A stretch of DNA of 64,000 nucleotides. Origin: Dendrophyllia cribrosa. Its lineage: Eukaryota; Cnidaria; Anthozoa; Scleractinia; Dendrophylliidae. Below are positions 20,899 through 32,219 of this stretch, piece after piece (position 1 is the first letter of the stretch; every line of letters starts with the position of its first letter). Below the pieces are notes generated by a model. It did not search any database. It was not told where the DNA came from and worked only from the letters and a program-made list of their open reading frames with translations. Position numbers and translations under genes: made by a program. Where the stretch lies: contig JAJLRJ010000003.1 in assembly GCA_024195265.1 (NCBI GenBank), forward strand, positions 31,684,143 through 31,748,142, read 5' to 3'.

Positions 20899-23157
20899 AC
20901 ATAACACGAATCTAATTTGCGGGGTATTCTGCAATTGCTCCGCACTGACGTCAAATGCATCACGTGGGGCGTCACGTGGCTGCGCATGTTCGATGGAAAA
21001 GCTAACGGATGCTCTCAGTGGTTTCTCTCTCGTTCGGCGTAGCTAGCTCGGCGTAGGAGAATCCACTGCTTGCAGGGTACTCGCTTACATCTTAGGCATT
21101 CAAACATTGGGAGAGTTAAACCTTCTTTTATAGGCCAAGTTTTAGCATCTCACTCTGAACCTGTTTGGTGTAAAGGCTGATCGGCTGTTCTCCATAAAAT
21201 TTATCCTTTGATTAGATTCTGTCCCTGAAAGCACAATTAGCGCTAACCAAGGGATAAAATAATGGTTAAATTTAATCCACCTAGCGAGGTAGATTAACTC
21301 ACTAATCGACGAATAAACTGTTCGTTAAGTTGGTCCGGGAAATATAGAAAGTAACTTATACCAGAGAAAGTTCCTCTTGGTGACTTTCATGATAGCTGAA
21401 CTTGCTATCTTTACAGATTCCGGAGAGAATGAACCGAGTTTTCGGCAGAAAAATGTAATTTACAGTGAATGGTGATCGAGCCAAGGCGGAGTATTAAACA
21501 CCCGCAAACACGCAAATCTTGTAGTCTTGGCAATTACTCAAAATAATAAAGCTCTTGCTAAGCTTACAGCAATCATACTCTAACTTTTTTGAACAGTATG
21601 ATTCAAGAGATGTAGTTTTTGTATTTGGCAGGGCTTTCACGAAGCAGAATAAGGATGAAGTTTTTTTTTTTTTCAGTTATTTTATTGAAAAGCAAGATAA
21701 AAGCAACACGCCATGAAATATTCTTAAAGCGCTCGCAATAGCGTAAATTTTAAAATGTCATATAAACTCTTTACATACATGTATCGTTTTACCGATTTGG
21801 GGATTCTATCCAAGAATACTTGAATTGAGCTTAAATAACTTTTTTTGCAGCAAATTGCAGTAGAAAAGGGTGGGGAAAGATCGCAAAAAGCTTAAATTGA
21901 TGTCAAAGAGAAGATGATGAAAGACAAGTTGATTTTTCAGCGTGAACTTTTTACACAATCAAAGCTACGATGTTGGTATAAAACTATGAAAGCTCTTTCT
22001 CTGAAATCACTGCTTTATTATTCAGATTTAATCAAAAGGTTACATGGCTGACAATTTTAGCTAATTTGACAAATGAAATAAGGGTTAGGGGTTAGGGTTA
22101 TAAATGGACCGATAGCAGCAGCCAGCGGCGCCCTTTGTATGCTGACGTCCAAGCCTACTGCAAAATATATTGTAAACGAGGACATGTATCTTTGTCCTCT
22201 TATCCACTACATTACCATTACCATTGTCACATTTGAGTTACATGTAGATTCATGCCAGAAATGCACGCATGGTTGACAGTACAAATTAAATCGAAACGCT
22301 ACCCAGCGGTAAAAACATACCTGCAAAGATGCGTGGGTTCTTTTTCATTCTTTTAGGGCATTTTGTATTAAGATTTCCACTGAATAAAGCCGTTTTAAGG
22401 TCCGACGCCTCGCCAGTAGTCAAACTCGACCGCCATTCGCTGTTGAAAATATCCCGCCTTCGGGTCAGCGGCCATCATTATTCAGCGGTGGATGCGTCAT
22501 GTATAGGGACTTATAATTCAACGCTTTGATACACTGCCCAAATATGGTCAAAAAGTTATCGATATACGTCATGTCTACATGACGTATAACCAAATAGATG
22601 AATAGATTGTACCCTTTCATCCGCCCTAAGTTGCATGGATCCTGCATGTTTTAGCTTAAATTACTGGAAAGATTTTGGAGAATTAACTTCCCCTGTTTCC
22701 AAGGAGTCAGTGAGGAGAATCTAGCTGCTTCTTGTGTAATTTTGCTCCTAGAATAACTGAAAATTTTATTGTTATATTTCCCCATGATCCTCGTAAAGGG
22801 TAAACGTTTTCAGGTGCTCACGGGGTACTAGCCATTTACTCAACACTAAACCTGAACATCTGGAATAGACTACGCAACTTTTACGAATCTCACTTTGCAA
22901 TTTAAAGTTGGCCTACTTTATTATTTTATTTTTGACTTTATCAGTGCTGGAACAATTTATATAACGGGACTGGCCTTGTTTTACATGAGAGTTCTGACGC
23001 GCGTCGCGCGTCACATGCGCGACATCATTTTCAAGGAAATTCTTCGTAATTTTATTATACCGGTAGGCTATTCTACCAATACCGAACGCTAAGTAATCTT
23101 GACGTTGGCTCTGTCTGTTGTTGCAGTTTTATTTCCCGAATGCTGCAGGCAATCAAT
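20899..23157. other. no gene recognised
   Basis: Intronic sequence of the main locus if the single-gene model holds. It contains a TGACGTCA site (20946-20953), a short GGGTTAGGGGTTAGGG stretch near 22083, and a ~90 bp segment (about 22500-22590) with a TACGTCATG-CTACATGACGTA hairpin. A related copy of that segment lies near 36855-36945. Confidence 0.45.
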
Positions 23158-24171
23158 AGTGTGTGCGCTCACGTGACCCTTGAATTACCGTCCGCCATGT
23201 TGGAGGACCACTTTGATGGGTTTACCCTGTGTTAACCTTCTTGAGAGCAGGCAGGGCGAGCGCTTTTGAAATCATAACTCGCGTTTCCTTTAATGTTGTG
23301 AATTAAAATCGAAAAGGTAGCTAATGTACAGTGCTTTTTTGTCATTTGTGCTAATTTAAATCCCAAAACCCCTTTTCTTTCGATAATTAGGGCCGTATTT
23401 GTTTCGATCAATTCGATTTGCCGATTTGCCGGCTCAATTTTTTTAAAACCTTGAAAACATTATCACAGAGTAGAAAATCAGCCATTCTTATAAAATCGGT
23501 TTTACGTCAACAATATTTGTTATAAAATGGAATCATTTTCATATCATGGTCGCAACAAATCGTACAATCAGTCTTGTAGCGTCTCTTTAGCTACAGTTTG
23601 TCGGTTCCTTGATTGCACGCTGCAATTTGTCTGCACGAAATTTTGTTTCGAAGTGGTTTCTGTGGGGAACTTGTTCCCCGGGTGCTTACTATTTTAGCCA
23701 AAAAACCGGTATTTTCTGTTGGAAAGCAAAAGGTACGGTTGATTTTCAGGGAATTTGGGTTGAACTAGTGGAAAAGCTTCAGCGATTAGAAGCGCGAGCT
23801 AGCCCGGCAGCCGGGCAAGGTCTTCAAAAGAGTCTTCGCCAAGCGCTTCGAAAAGTTATTTTGGTTTTGTAGTTGACGAATTCTCCGAGCTTGTGCATAC
23901 TATAAAATCGCTGTGTTCTTGATTTTATAGTATGCACAAGCTCGGAGAATTCGTTAACTACAAAAAAAACTAAAATAATTTTTCGAAGCGCTTGGCATTT
24001 CCAAACAAAGATAGAATACTCACAGGATGTTTCTGAATGAGGCCTTCGAGATTTTAGCATATTTGACAGCATCGGAGGCTCAAGTTATGTTGTTTCAGTC
24101 ACCATTTTGATTACGTCAGTCCTCCAACATGGCCGCCGGTGAGTTTGTGACGTCATCCGCACACACACTAT
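23158..24171. mobile_element. ~1 kb element with AGTGTGTGCG ends and a central hairpin
   Basis: Imperfect inverted ends: AGTGTGTGCGCTCACGTGAC with CGCCATGTTGGAGGAC at the left, and GTCCTCCAACATGGC with ATCCGCACACACACT at the right. The interior holds a long hairpin at 23837-23996. A TGACGTCA site is in the right arm (24148-24155). Superfamily unknown. Confidence 0.6.
23837..23996. repeat. 160 bp near-perfect hairpin
   Basis: Arms of ~70 bp (CCAAGCGCTTCGAAAAGTTA... against its complement) around an 11 bp loop, inside the 1 kb element. It may be a nested MITE or a precursor-like RNA hairpin if transcribed. Confidence 0.7.
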
Positions 24172-24654
24172 AATATGCCCGAGTGCACGTTCAAGCGTTT
24201 CTTTTACAGGGAGTTATCAGTCTCGCTATTTTCATTTACACGACTTTTAAGGGGTTATTGATTGTTACAGAGTGTCTAGAGTCAATGAAAGTTGGAAGTT
24301 TCGATGAAATCCGATGGTATGGTGGAAGTCCCATGTAATTTATCAGTGTTCATGTATTTCACAGCCTCCTATTTCCATTTAGCTTCCGGTTCTGATCGAT
24401 TTCAGTGTTTCAACGGCACCAGTATTTTAGCAAGAGTTTTTTGAATCTTCATAACTCGAGCCGTCAGAGGAAACTTAAAACAGTTCGAGTTAATAAAATT
24501 TCAAGTTATTGGGGGTAATGAAAAATTGTAATAGAGTGAAGCAGGGGAAACTGCTTTTAGTTGTAGTTATCGAGAAGTTCGATACTGTGACTCAACTGTA
24601 CACAGTTTCAGTAGCCCTCTTTTTCTGTCTTACATAAATCACTATTCAGTAACT

Positions 24655-25038
24655 ATTTACGTTACATTTGCATGATCCACTGAAACAATGTAAATTTAAT
24701 TTACAGGGTTGAAACAGCCACATTTGTGGTAAGGACATTTACATGTTAATTACAGCATAATTTTCAAATATTTACATGTTATTTACAAAATACGATACTG
24801 TAAATCTACCTAAAACAATTTACATGTTATTTACATGTTCTTCAAATTATAATCCCAGAAAACGACCCTGTAAATCACTATTTACAGTACATTTACATGA
24901 TCTATTGAAAATGTAAATTCAATGTAAATTATATTTTACAAATCCTTAACATGTAAATTACATTACAATTTGCAAATCATGTAAATCCAGATTTACATTT
25001 TGTAAATTGGATTTACATGTGCATGTAAATTTTCAACT
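24655..25038. repeat. dense TTTACATG/CATGTAAA cluster
   Basis: Within ~380 bp the hexamer TTTACA or its complement TGTAAA occurs more than 25 times at irregular spacing on both strands, often as TTTACATG or CATGTAAA. There is no fixed unit length, so it is not an ordinary satellite. Confidence 0.65.
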
Positions 25039-25064
25039 TTTCCAGTGAAACAAGACCTTGCAAA

Positions 25065-25215
25065 ACGCCTTTTTCCCACGCATTTTCATTTTCGCGCGCG
25101 CCTGCATGTGAATAACTGGTCAAACCGGTTTTTCTGAGTTTAATCGAGGGATAGTTAATCGAGGGTTAAATCTGTTTTCAGGAACGCCTTTTTATCCCTC
25201 GATTAGTTATCCTAG
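25065..25215. repeat. dispersed repeat shared with 45235-45345
   Basis: AACGCCTTTTTCCCACGCAT...GGTCAAACCGGTTT...TTAATCGAGGGATAGTTAAT here reappears inverted at about 45235-45345. A further inverted TATCCCTCGATTAGTTATCC lies at 25191-25211. Confidence 0.55.
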
Positions 25216-25499
25216 GCAGGCGCGTACCTGCCTTTAAGCAAATATGCACGGGCTTACAAGTCGTTCGGACAATATAATGACTTTGAAAAAAAGTTGTATA
25301 AGAACGATTCACAAGCTCAGCTGCTCGAGTCAGCGGTAATCCAACTGTAGACTTATTGTAGACTTGTACACAGAGTGAATATCCTAGCGGAAAGGCCATA
25401 GATGTACTGGCAAAGAGTCGTGTATTTTCCTTTGGTTGATCACCTCGTACCAGCAAAACTGAACGCCTTTAGCTGATTACAAGATAGTATTGATGAAAC

Positions 25500-25640
25500 C
25501 TACAAAACCTTTCTTTCAGAGAAAAAAGACTTTGACAATGAAATTTGGAGGTGGCAAACAAAGTGGTCTCACTGTTTACATTGTAACTGATGAAACTAAA
25601 TGGCCAGTGGCACTTACAGAGACACTCCAGCACGGTAAAA
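25500..25640 (+). pseudogene. hAT-type transposase fragment (tentative)
   Basis: In one frame KDFDNEIWRWQTKWS and in the next ETKWPVALTETLQH can be read. Together they resemble the stretch just before the C-terminal dimerisation domain of hAT-derived proteins of the THAP12/ZMYM type (F-x-E-x2-W-x-x-KW ... L-x-ETL-x-H). A frameshift separates the two parts and the rest is missing. Confidence 0.35.
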
Positions 25641-25814
25641 GAAATAACATTTTTCGATGGGAATTTATGTTGATATCAATTTGTGATTGACTTTTTCTTT
25701 GTGTTCTCGTTAGTTTTGGAGAAATGTTTAAAACGTGCTCAAATTCAGTCATATTGATATATTGAATTTCATCGAGAACAGCTCCTCGATGCGCTAATTG
25801 AACGCGTTTTGCTT

Positions 25815-25955
25815 TTAAACAGAAACTAATGGATATTGAATAATATTTTTTAAAAGAAGATTCTGTCCTTTTTTATGTGTTTGTTCATTCATTACATAGG
25901 CTGAAAAGCGATTTTATGTAAACAAAACAAGACTTGCATTTTATAGTTCCAACTT
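25815..25955 (+). repeat. dispersed repeat shared with 41030-41175
   Basis: About 140 bp (from TTTTAAACAGAAACTAA to TGCATTTTATAGTTC) recurs in the same orientation at 41030-41175 with scattered differences. Unclassified. Confidence 0.6.
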
Positions 25956-26469
25956 CACTCGCATCGCCTTGTGCAAAAATGTCTGTATTTTGGCAATTTT
26001 GATTTCCAAATAAGTTTTTCTCGGGCAATTTTCGATATTTTCGAGAAATTAGTCATACTAGTTATTCTATACCGAGAAAAAGTTGTTTTTGCAAGCATTT
26101 TTGCACTCTAAATCTACTGCGCAGACGGTCGCGTAAAACTGTTTTTGAGAATTGCTAAAATTGAAAAATAGCCTGGTCGTTAAACTAATATATACGCACT
26201 GGAAAGCCATGTCATAAATTTTCGTACGGAAATAAGTTCTGGCCAATCAGTGGGGCGAACGACATTTTTCACGTGTGAGAAACATCGTTCGTCCAATCGG
26301 AGGCCACGAACTATATTTCTTCACTGCAGCGGATTTCCCGCCACCTGTGTCGTTTCTCGGCGGCCGCTGGCTTCATCCATTCATTCAATGAGAAGATTTG
26401 TTTCGAGGAAAGTTGTTGTTGGACCAAAGAGAGGTTTTCCGGACCGAAAGTGATATAAAAATTCGGAAA

Positions 26470-26860
26470 ATGGAAGAGAATCGATTCGCCAACTTCAATA
26501 TTTCAGTGGAGGATTAAGTGGAGAGTCTTGAAAACAAATCAGGATGTCAAATTGTTCAAAGAATGTTTGGCAAATGAAAAACACAGCGAGCGAGATGTTT
26601 ATTTTGTCTTCCTCTAAAGATGAGTGAAAAACGCTTTGTTGCCCATGATTCTTCGGTACAAAACTACGTGGAAAACATGGAGAATTAGAACACAAAAAAA
26701 GCCATTCGGGATATCGAATTGTTAAAACAATTTTTGACAAACGAAAACACGACAAGCGAAAGTTGTATACCGTACTCACAGAAATCATTCCCTTCTTGGA
26801 CGCAAAGATGCATGAGATGATTATGAGCCGTCCAGAGAAGTTTCATAGCGAGCATTGAGG
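26470..26860 (+). pseudogene. possible Crypton/DUF3504-type N-terminal fragment
   Basis: Pieces in different frames read MEENRFANFNISVED near 26470, a short FK-x-LANEKHSE-like piece near 26560, NTKKAIRDIELLKQFL near 26691 and IIPFLDAKMHEMIMSR near 26786. Their order resembles the N-terminal part of ZMYM2/KIAA1958-like tyrosine-recombinase-derived proteins, which are abundant in corals. Every piece is short and broken, so the call is weak. Confidence 0.3.
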
Positions 26861-27744
26861 CATGTAAATAATATTTTTGCTTGATATTTTGTCATATGAT
26901 TCATTTTTTCCTATTTTTTTTCTTCACGTTGATTGAGTTTATTTAAGCTTGTATAAAATACAGCAACGAGCAACGGTATTTATATTTAGTTATTCGTCCT
27001 ATTGTTTTAGTAATTTTAGTTTAGCTAGATATATATTTTCTTGTAACAAAAAAATGTCATGGAAATGTGAAAATAAAGTATTGTATTGTATTGAGCTTTT
27101 AGATAGGTTCATTGCTTGCAACTTGGATTTGTCTAATAAAAATTGTTGTGGCTGAACACAGTTTGAGCGCGCTCTTCAATTTCAGCTGCTTACGTGAGTC
27201 GGCACGTGCAGAGTTTTGAGAAAAACAAACGTGGTGCCTATTCAGCGATCATTTTATTTTGCTCAGTATATTTTTTAACAGGGCTCTACTGAAAACCGCT
27301 TTACGCGGATACGGTGATGTACGTAGGCATCCACCTGCTTAAAGATCTATAATAATGATTATTAACCAAGCTAAGGTTAATTAAGTTCTGTGTAGTTGAA
27401 GGCTTGTTTTGGTTTCTATACTTTTCCAACCACTTTTGAAATCAGTTGAACTGATTATGTAATATATACTAGAAATACGTGTCTCGCAGAACCCCGCGAA
27501 GCTCGGGGGAGGGTGCACCGCGAGTTGAAACTCTCGATTTGCGTATGAGGCTTTTCGCCATTTCACTTGTCTTCTTTGCAACCAAAAACGTTGGTAAAAG
27601 GTCCTTTCGGTGGTTCGCGTACCGTTTACCGTCCGCCATCTTTGTTTACCATGCTCCTATATAGGCTTACATGAAGTAGTACCACATTGTTGCCAGGAAA
27701 CTACAGGACACCATCAATCACCAACAATCAAATCACCATCAATC
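26861..27744. other. no gene recognised
   Basis: AT-rich sequence with an AATAAAGT near 27073. I see no exon that I can support. Confidence 0.4.
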
Positions 27745-27821
27745 ACCACCAATTTTTAGGGTTTTCACTTTGTGTTTATATATATATATATAAAAACACA
27801 AAGTGAAAACCCTAAAAACTG

Positions 27822-27891
27822 TCCTGATCGGGATTCGAACCCGCGTCCCCTACTTTCTAACGTCGATGTGTTAACCATTACACCACCAGGA
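27822..27891 (-). tRNA. tRNA-like SINE head (probable pseudo-tRNA)
   Basis: The acceptor stem TCCTGGT pairs with ATCAGGA. A-box TGGTGTAATGG and B-box GGTTCGAATCC are perfect Pol III promoter matches. The anticodon arm gives an 8-base loop in the sister copy, so no anticodon can be assigned. Repetition with a common tail marks it as a SINE head. Confidence 0.5.
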
Positions 27892-28044
27892 CGACCACGC
27901 AACAACGCAGCCGAACTTTAGGCTTTATGGCTCACAGGCCTCTCGAACAATTTTCAGTGTTTTCACAGGAGCTGACTGGAAGGCTTCTAGGCCTTTTTGA
28001 CGAATATAAATAACACAAATGAACTTAGAAAACCCTAAAAATTG

Positions 28045-28114
28045 TCGTGATCGGGATTCGAACCCGCGTCCCCGACTTTCTAGCGTCGATGTGTTAACCA
28101 TTACACCACCAGGA
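28045..28114 (-). tRNA. tRNA-like SINE head, second copy
   Basis: Same A and B boxes as the copy at 27822-27891. The anticodon stem (TCGAC/GTCGG) is better paired here but encloses an 8-base loop. Not considered a functional tRNA gene. Confidence 0.5.
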
Positions 28115-28439
28115 CGACCACGCAACAACGCAGCCGAACTTTAGGCTTTATGGTTCACGGGCCTCCCGAACAATTTTCAGTGTTTTCACAGGAGCTGACT
28201 GGAAGGCTTCTAGGCCTTTTTGACGAATATAAATAACACAAATGAACTTAAACCAGTCAAATAAAGAATAAATAAACACAAAGTGAAAACCCTAAAAATT
28301 ATCCTGATCGGGATTCGAACCCGAATTCAAAAAGGCCTAGAAGCCTTCCAGTGAGTGTTGATAAATTAGTAATATTAGTAATATTCTTTTGACAATTTCA
28401 TCTGCATCTAAAGTTCTCCTCTTTATTTTGCTTCAACAG

Positions 28440-28560
28440 TCAGTTCTTCAGTTCTTCAGTCCTTCAGATGCTCAGAGCTCAACAAAAACAGAAGACGTAA
28501 TGTATCCATCCACCGGCCAAACTTCTGAGCGGACTGAAGGCATGACTGAGCACCATACAG
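28440..28560 (+). CDS. exon 3: Ser/Thr-rich linker
   Basis: 121 bp between a polypyrimidine-rich acceptor (TTTTGCTTCAACAG, ends 28439) and a GTACCC donor at 28561. It starts in phase 0, matching the end of exon 2, and ends in phase 1, matching the Roc exon. The 40 residues (SVLQFFSPSDAQSSTKTEDV...GMTEHHT) are Ser/Thr-rich and probably disordered. Several AG dinucleotides follow the acceptor, so the exact start could shift by one or more codons. Confidence 0.5.
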
Positions 28561-28846
28561 GTACCCTCTAACAAATAATCAGTGTTGTCAAAATTGACCC
28601 ATTCAGGCTTTGTGCCACTTGCTTGAAAACTAATTATTTATCTTTGCCTTTAATTCCAATTCAAAACGAATGAAATGATTCTGGGCATAAATTTGGCCAT
28701 ACCAGCATATTTCTCGTAAAATAGTACGTTAGTACGTTAGAATTCCTAAAAAAAACAAACAAGCAATAAACAAAAGGAACAACGTTACGGTTTTGATGTC
28801 TTCATGAGATCTATGTCAAGTTCAATGGTTTGAAAAACTATATGAA

Positions 28847-29210
28847 ACACTCGAAAGGGTGTTTCATTAAGCATCCCTCGAAGGTGATTAAAAACTTGGC
28901 TGCACCTCAGGTTTCAATCTTCTTCTCGGTGTTTGGATATCTACGAGGTCAATGGATACCTGATGAAACACTCTTTCGAATGTTTGATATAAGTTCTCAA
29001 ACGGATGTTAAATACAGAGAAAAGGAAGCAATAAAAACACCAGGATCTTTTCTTTGTTCAAACTTGATGAAAAGTAGTATATGAATCACGATGAAGAGTA
29101 TTTCATAAGGCATCTTAACACCTCGTAGTCGTCTAAGAAAACTCTGCTGCGCCTCGTTTTTTCAACCCACTTCTTGGTGTTTGGAAATCCTGATGAAACA
29201 CTGATTGATA
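28847..29210. repeat. two diverged repeats with TGTTTCATC/GATGAAACA ends
   Basis: Two units (about 28847-28985 and 29087-29210) share CTTGG/CTCTG-CTGC-CCTC, TTCTTCTCGGTGTTTGGA-like and CTGATGAAACACT segments. The first is bounded by inverted GAAACACTCGAAAG and TGTTTCATTA motifs. Likely old MITE copies. Confidence 0.5.
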
Positions 29211-29883
29211 TTTTACATCGATCGCTTGTTTTTCTTCCAATAAGTTATTCAGAATCTATATATATTACATAATTTAAAATTGCTATATTAACTAATATAA
29301 CTTATATAATTTATACTAACGGTAACAAGAGGAACAGAGGGTAAGAAAAAATCAGGTATAATAATAGTGGTGCATTCTTCTGAGCCGATCATTAATAGCC
29401 CCTTTGTGTAAGAGGATATGGTATTGTTTCTGGTAGAAGTGGTAGAAGTGACAGAAGTGGCTGAAGTCGAATTTTATGTTCGGTAAGTCTGAAAAGTAAG
29501 TCTGAGAAGCTATGAATTTAGTCAAAAGGGCCGTTTATACCAAAAGAAAGGAAAAATTCATATCATCAATAATAGTTGGAACGGTTCTGGTCATTTATTT
29601 TAATTTAAGACGCTCTTACCCAAGCTTCATCTATGCCGTTCTAATAACAGAGGCGTCTTTGGTCGCGTAAAACTTTGGTGAGTATCCCTCACATAAAAAT
29701 GAAAATGAATTATCGAAACAGTTTTTTTTATGTCGTGCCACGTTTCTTATTGTCGTGTACTGTATACTGAGCCCAAGGTGTCTATCCCTACTTAATTATA
29801 TACAAATTTTGCAAACTTTCTGAACAAAACAGAAAAGTGCAGTACCGGGCATTCTATTTATTTAATGTTTCTTACCTACACAG
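29211..29883. other. intron sequence, nothing recognised
   Basis: AT-rich, with a short GGTAGAAGTGG-type tandem near 29430-29465. It ends in the acceptor CTTACCTACACAG. Confidence 0.5.
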
Positions 29884-32177
29884 TGGTTCCTTCAGAGATA
29901 AACTTACGTGGACCCTTGGCCTTGGAAGCCTACAACAAGGCCCTCGCTGAAGGAAAAGCTTGTATCAAAAGGGTGCCAGTCATGTTGATTGGACAAGACC
30001 ACTCAGGAAAGACAAGCCTCAAGAATTCTCTCATGGGAAAACCCTTCAACGAGGATGAAGACAGCACTGTGGGTATAGATGTTGATCCCTCATATTTCAA
30101 AGTCTCAAGTGAGATTTGGAGGCCAGGAGAGAACGATCAAGCAACAAATGACATAGAAGACACTTCCTTTGAGCACCACACCGCTCGTTTAGTCGCTGAA
30201 GAATTGAAGGAGGAAAAGAGGGCTACAAAGTCTATGCAATCCGAAAACAGCGCATCTGAATTACCCGTGGATAGCAGAAAAAGTGCACCATCTAGTGAGA
30301 CATCAAAAGATGCCACAGAATCTATTCACACATCAAAAGATCCAAACGTCGATGTCAGGAAACACATTCCAAAAACCTCCTCTGGGCCAATGCAGAGAAG
30401 GAATGAATGCTCGTTGCTCCCCTTACCTAATATACCAGACGAGATAGCAATTTTGATTAAAAAAATGATAAAAGAAGTCGAGAAATTGCAAGATGAAGAA
30501 GAAATATATTCAGTTTTGTGGGATTTTGGTGGACAATCTGTCTACTATACAACCCATCCACTTTTCATCACTACAAAAGCAATGTACCTTTTGGTTTTTG
30601 ATCTCAGCCGCGATCCTTACGCCATGGCTGAACCCGTTGAGAAGCAAGGAAAGTACCGGAAGATTTTACACAACCACGGCGCAAAATCTAATCTGGACTA
30701 TCTTAATTTTTGGATGACATCCGTTGCTTCTCTAGCTAGTCAAGATGAAGACCAGCATGTACGTTCAGGTCGAGTGCAATTAATTATTCCTCCTGTGTTC
30801 CTAGTTTGTACACATGCCGATGAACCCTATGGTGGGACAAATCCACTTGAACTTGCTCGTGAGTTACTTGGTTTTCTAAAGACCAAGCCCTACAGAAACC
30901 AGCTGTATAACGACGTTTTTGTCGTGAATAACAAAATGTCAGGCACTGAATCTGAGTGTCCAGAGGTTATTCGCTTGCGGGAAAACGTACTTGCTGTTGC
31001 TAAGGAGCTGCCACAGATGAAAGAACCTATCCCCATCAAGTGGTTAAAGTATGAAAAGGCTCTTCAAGTCACAGTGAAAGAGGGGCATAAGTGGATTGAT
31101 TTCAAAATGGCAAAACAAATTGCATCTGAAGTGTGCCAAATTGATGATGATAAAGAGCTTTCGACATTGCTAGACTTTCTTCATGATCAAAGAATCTTGA
31201 TTCACTTTGATGACACTCCAGTGTTGAACAATTTGGTTGTCTTGGACCCTCAGTGGTTGGTGGATGTGTTTAAGATGGTGATAACTGTTGCGCGTTATGA
31301 CCAACAGGAAGCAGAATTTGAAGAATTGTGGTGGAGGCTCGAGTCAAAAGGCATCCTGGATGAAAAACTGTTAGAGCATGTGTGGGGTTCTTTATTAGAC
31401 GAGCAAGAGACCTCTGCGAGCCTTACTGAAATAATGGAGAAATTCAGCTTGTTGTGTCCTTTGCCTTCATCAGATGCTTCATGTGGCAAGCAGTACCTGG
31501 TGCCATCCATGTTGAATTGTCATCCGCCGAAGGGCACCATCGAATTGGTTGACTCTGTACAGATTCCGTCTCTTTTCTTCAAGTTTGAATCTGGACAAGT
31601 TCCACCAGGCTTGTTTCCCCGACTTGTGTTGCAATTCTTTCAGTGGGGCCAAGATGAATTTTGGAGCTCAGAGAATCCTGATTTGTACCACAGTTTTGCC
31701 CGATTTTACACCTCAGCAGACGACGACTGCTCTGTAATCCTTCTGTGCCATTCCTCGTCCATCGAAGTTGCTGTTCACAGAGGAAATGTCAATGCTGACG
31801 TGACAGAAAGTTTACAGTCCAAGCTGAACATTTCTTCAAGTTTCAACTGTGATGCATTTGAAGTGGCCTGTGCTCGTGCTGTGCGTAAGAAGCTGGGACT
31901 GATGCTTGAGTGCATGCGTGAGGAGTTCCGTTGGTTGAAGAATATGAAGTATGAAGTAGGTGTCATCTGCCCGATCTGTTGCCAAGGACGTGTAGCTAAA
32001 TACAACTGCATGCATCCCAAGCAGGGTTGTGAGCAAGAAGAGTGTCTGCACTTCTGGTCTGAGTCGGAGTTGCTCAGCGTCAAGCATTCCATCAGGTGCT
32101 GCAGGTTAGCTACTGCCCAGATTAACAAAGTTCCAGTCAACCAAATTGCGCCTTGGATTGAAACTCCAAGTGAACAG
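29884..32177 (+). CDS. exon 4: Roc-COR GTPase with Cys/His tail
   Basis: One large exon of ~765 codons from an acceptor at 29881-29883 (phase 1) to a GTAAAT donor at 32178 (phase 0). The Roc GTPase has G1/P-loop GQDHSGKTS (29991-30017), a G3 motif WDFGGQ (about 30519-30536) and a G4-like THAD (30810-30821). A Ser/Thr- and Glu-rich insertion of ~130 residues separates G1 from G3. The COR dimerisation domain follows from about 31030 (WLKYEKALQ...LDPQWLVDVFK). Near the end a Cys/His cluster (CPICC...CMHPKQGCEQEECLHF) could bind zinc. ROCO-type proteins act as GTP-dependent switches in stress and death signalling, as in DAPK1, LRRK and MFHAS1. The last exon adds a death domain. No kinase or LRR is seen in this window. 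Confidence 0.85.
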
Positions 32178-32219
32178 GTAAATTAATATTAACTATCATA
32201 CCAAAATAAATTGTAACTT

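Larger units (their letters stand above)
27745..28350 (-). mobile_element. tandem tRNA-derived SINE array
   Basis: Two full copies and one truncated copy of a ~220 bp unit on the minus strand. Each starts with a tRNA-like head (27822-27891, 28045-28114, partial 28302-28324) and continues into the same tail (CTGGAAGGCTTCTAGGCC and flanks). The first is preceded by a TTTTTAGGGTTTTCACTTTG hairpin around an AT run (27757-27820). The third copy jumps from the B box straight into an inverted piece of the tail. Confidence 0.75.

Noticed and set aside
22083..22100. GGGTTAGGGGTTAGGG stretch suggesting a telomere
   Set aside because: Two or three units only; an interstitial chance match.
25178..25456. 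92-codon frame on the minus strand
   Set aside because: No recognisable domain and overlaps a dispersed repeat.
27822..28114. Functional tRNA genes
   Set aside because: Repeated with a common tail, 8-base anticodon loop and differing stems: a SINE array rather than tRNA genes.
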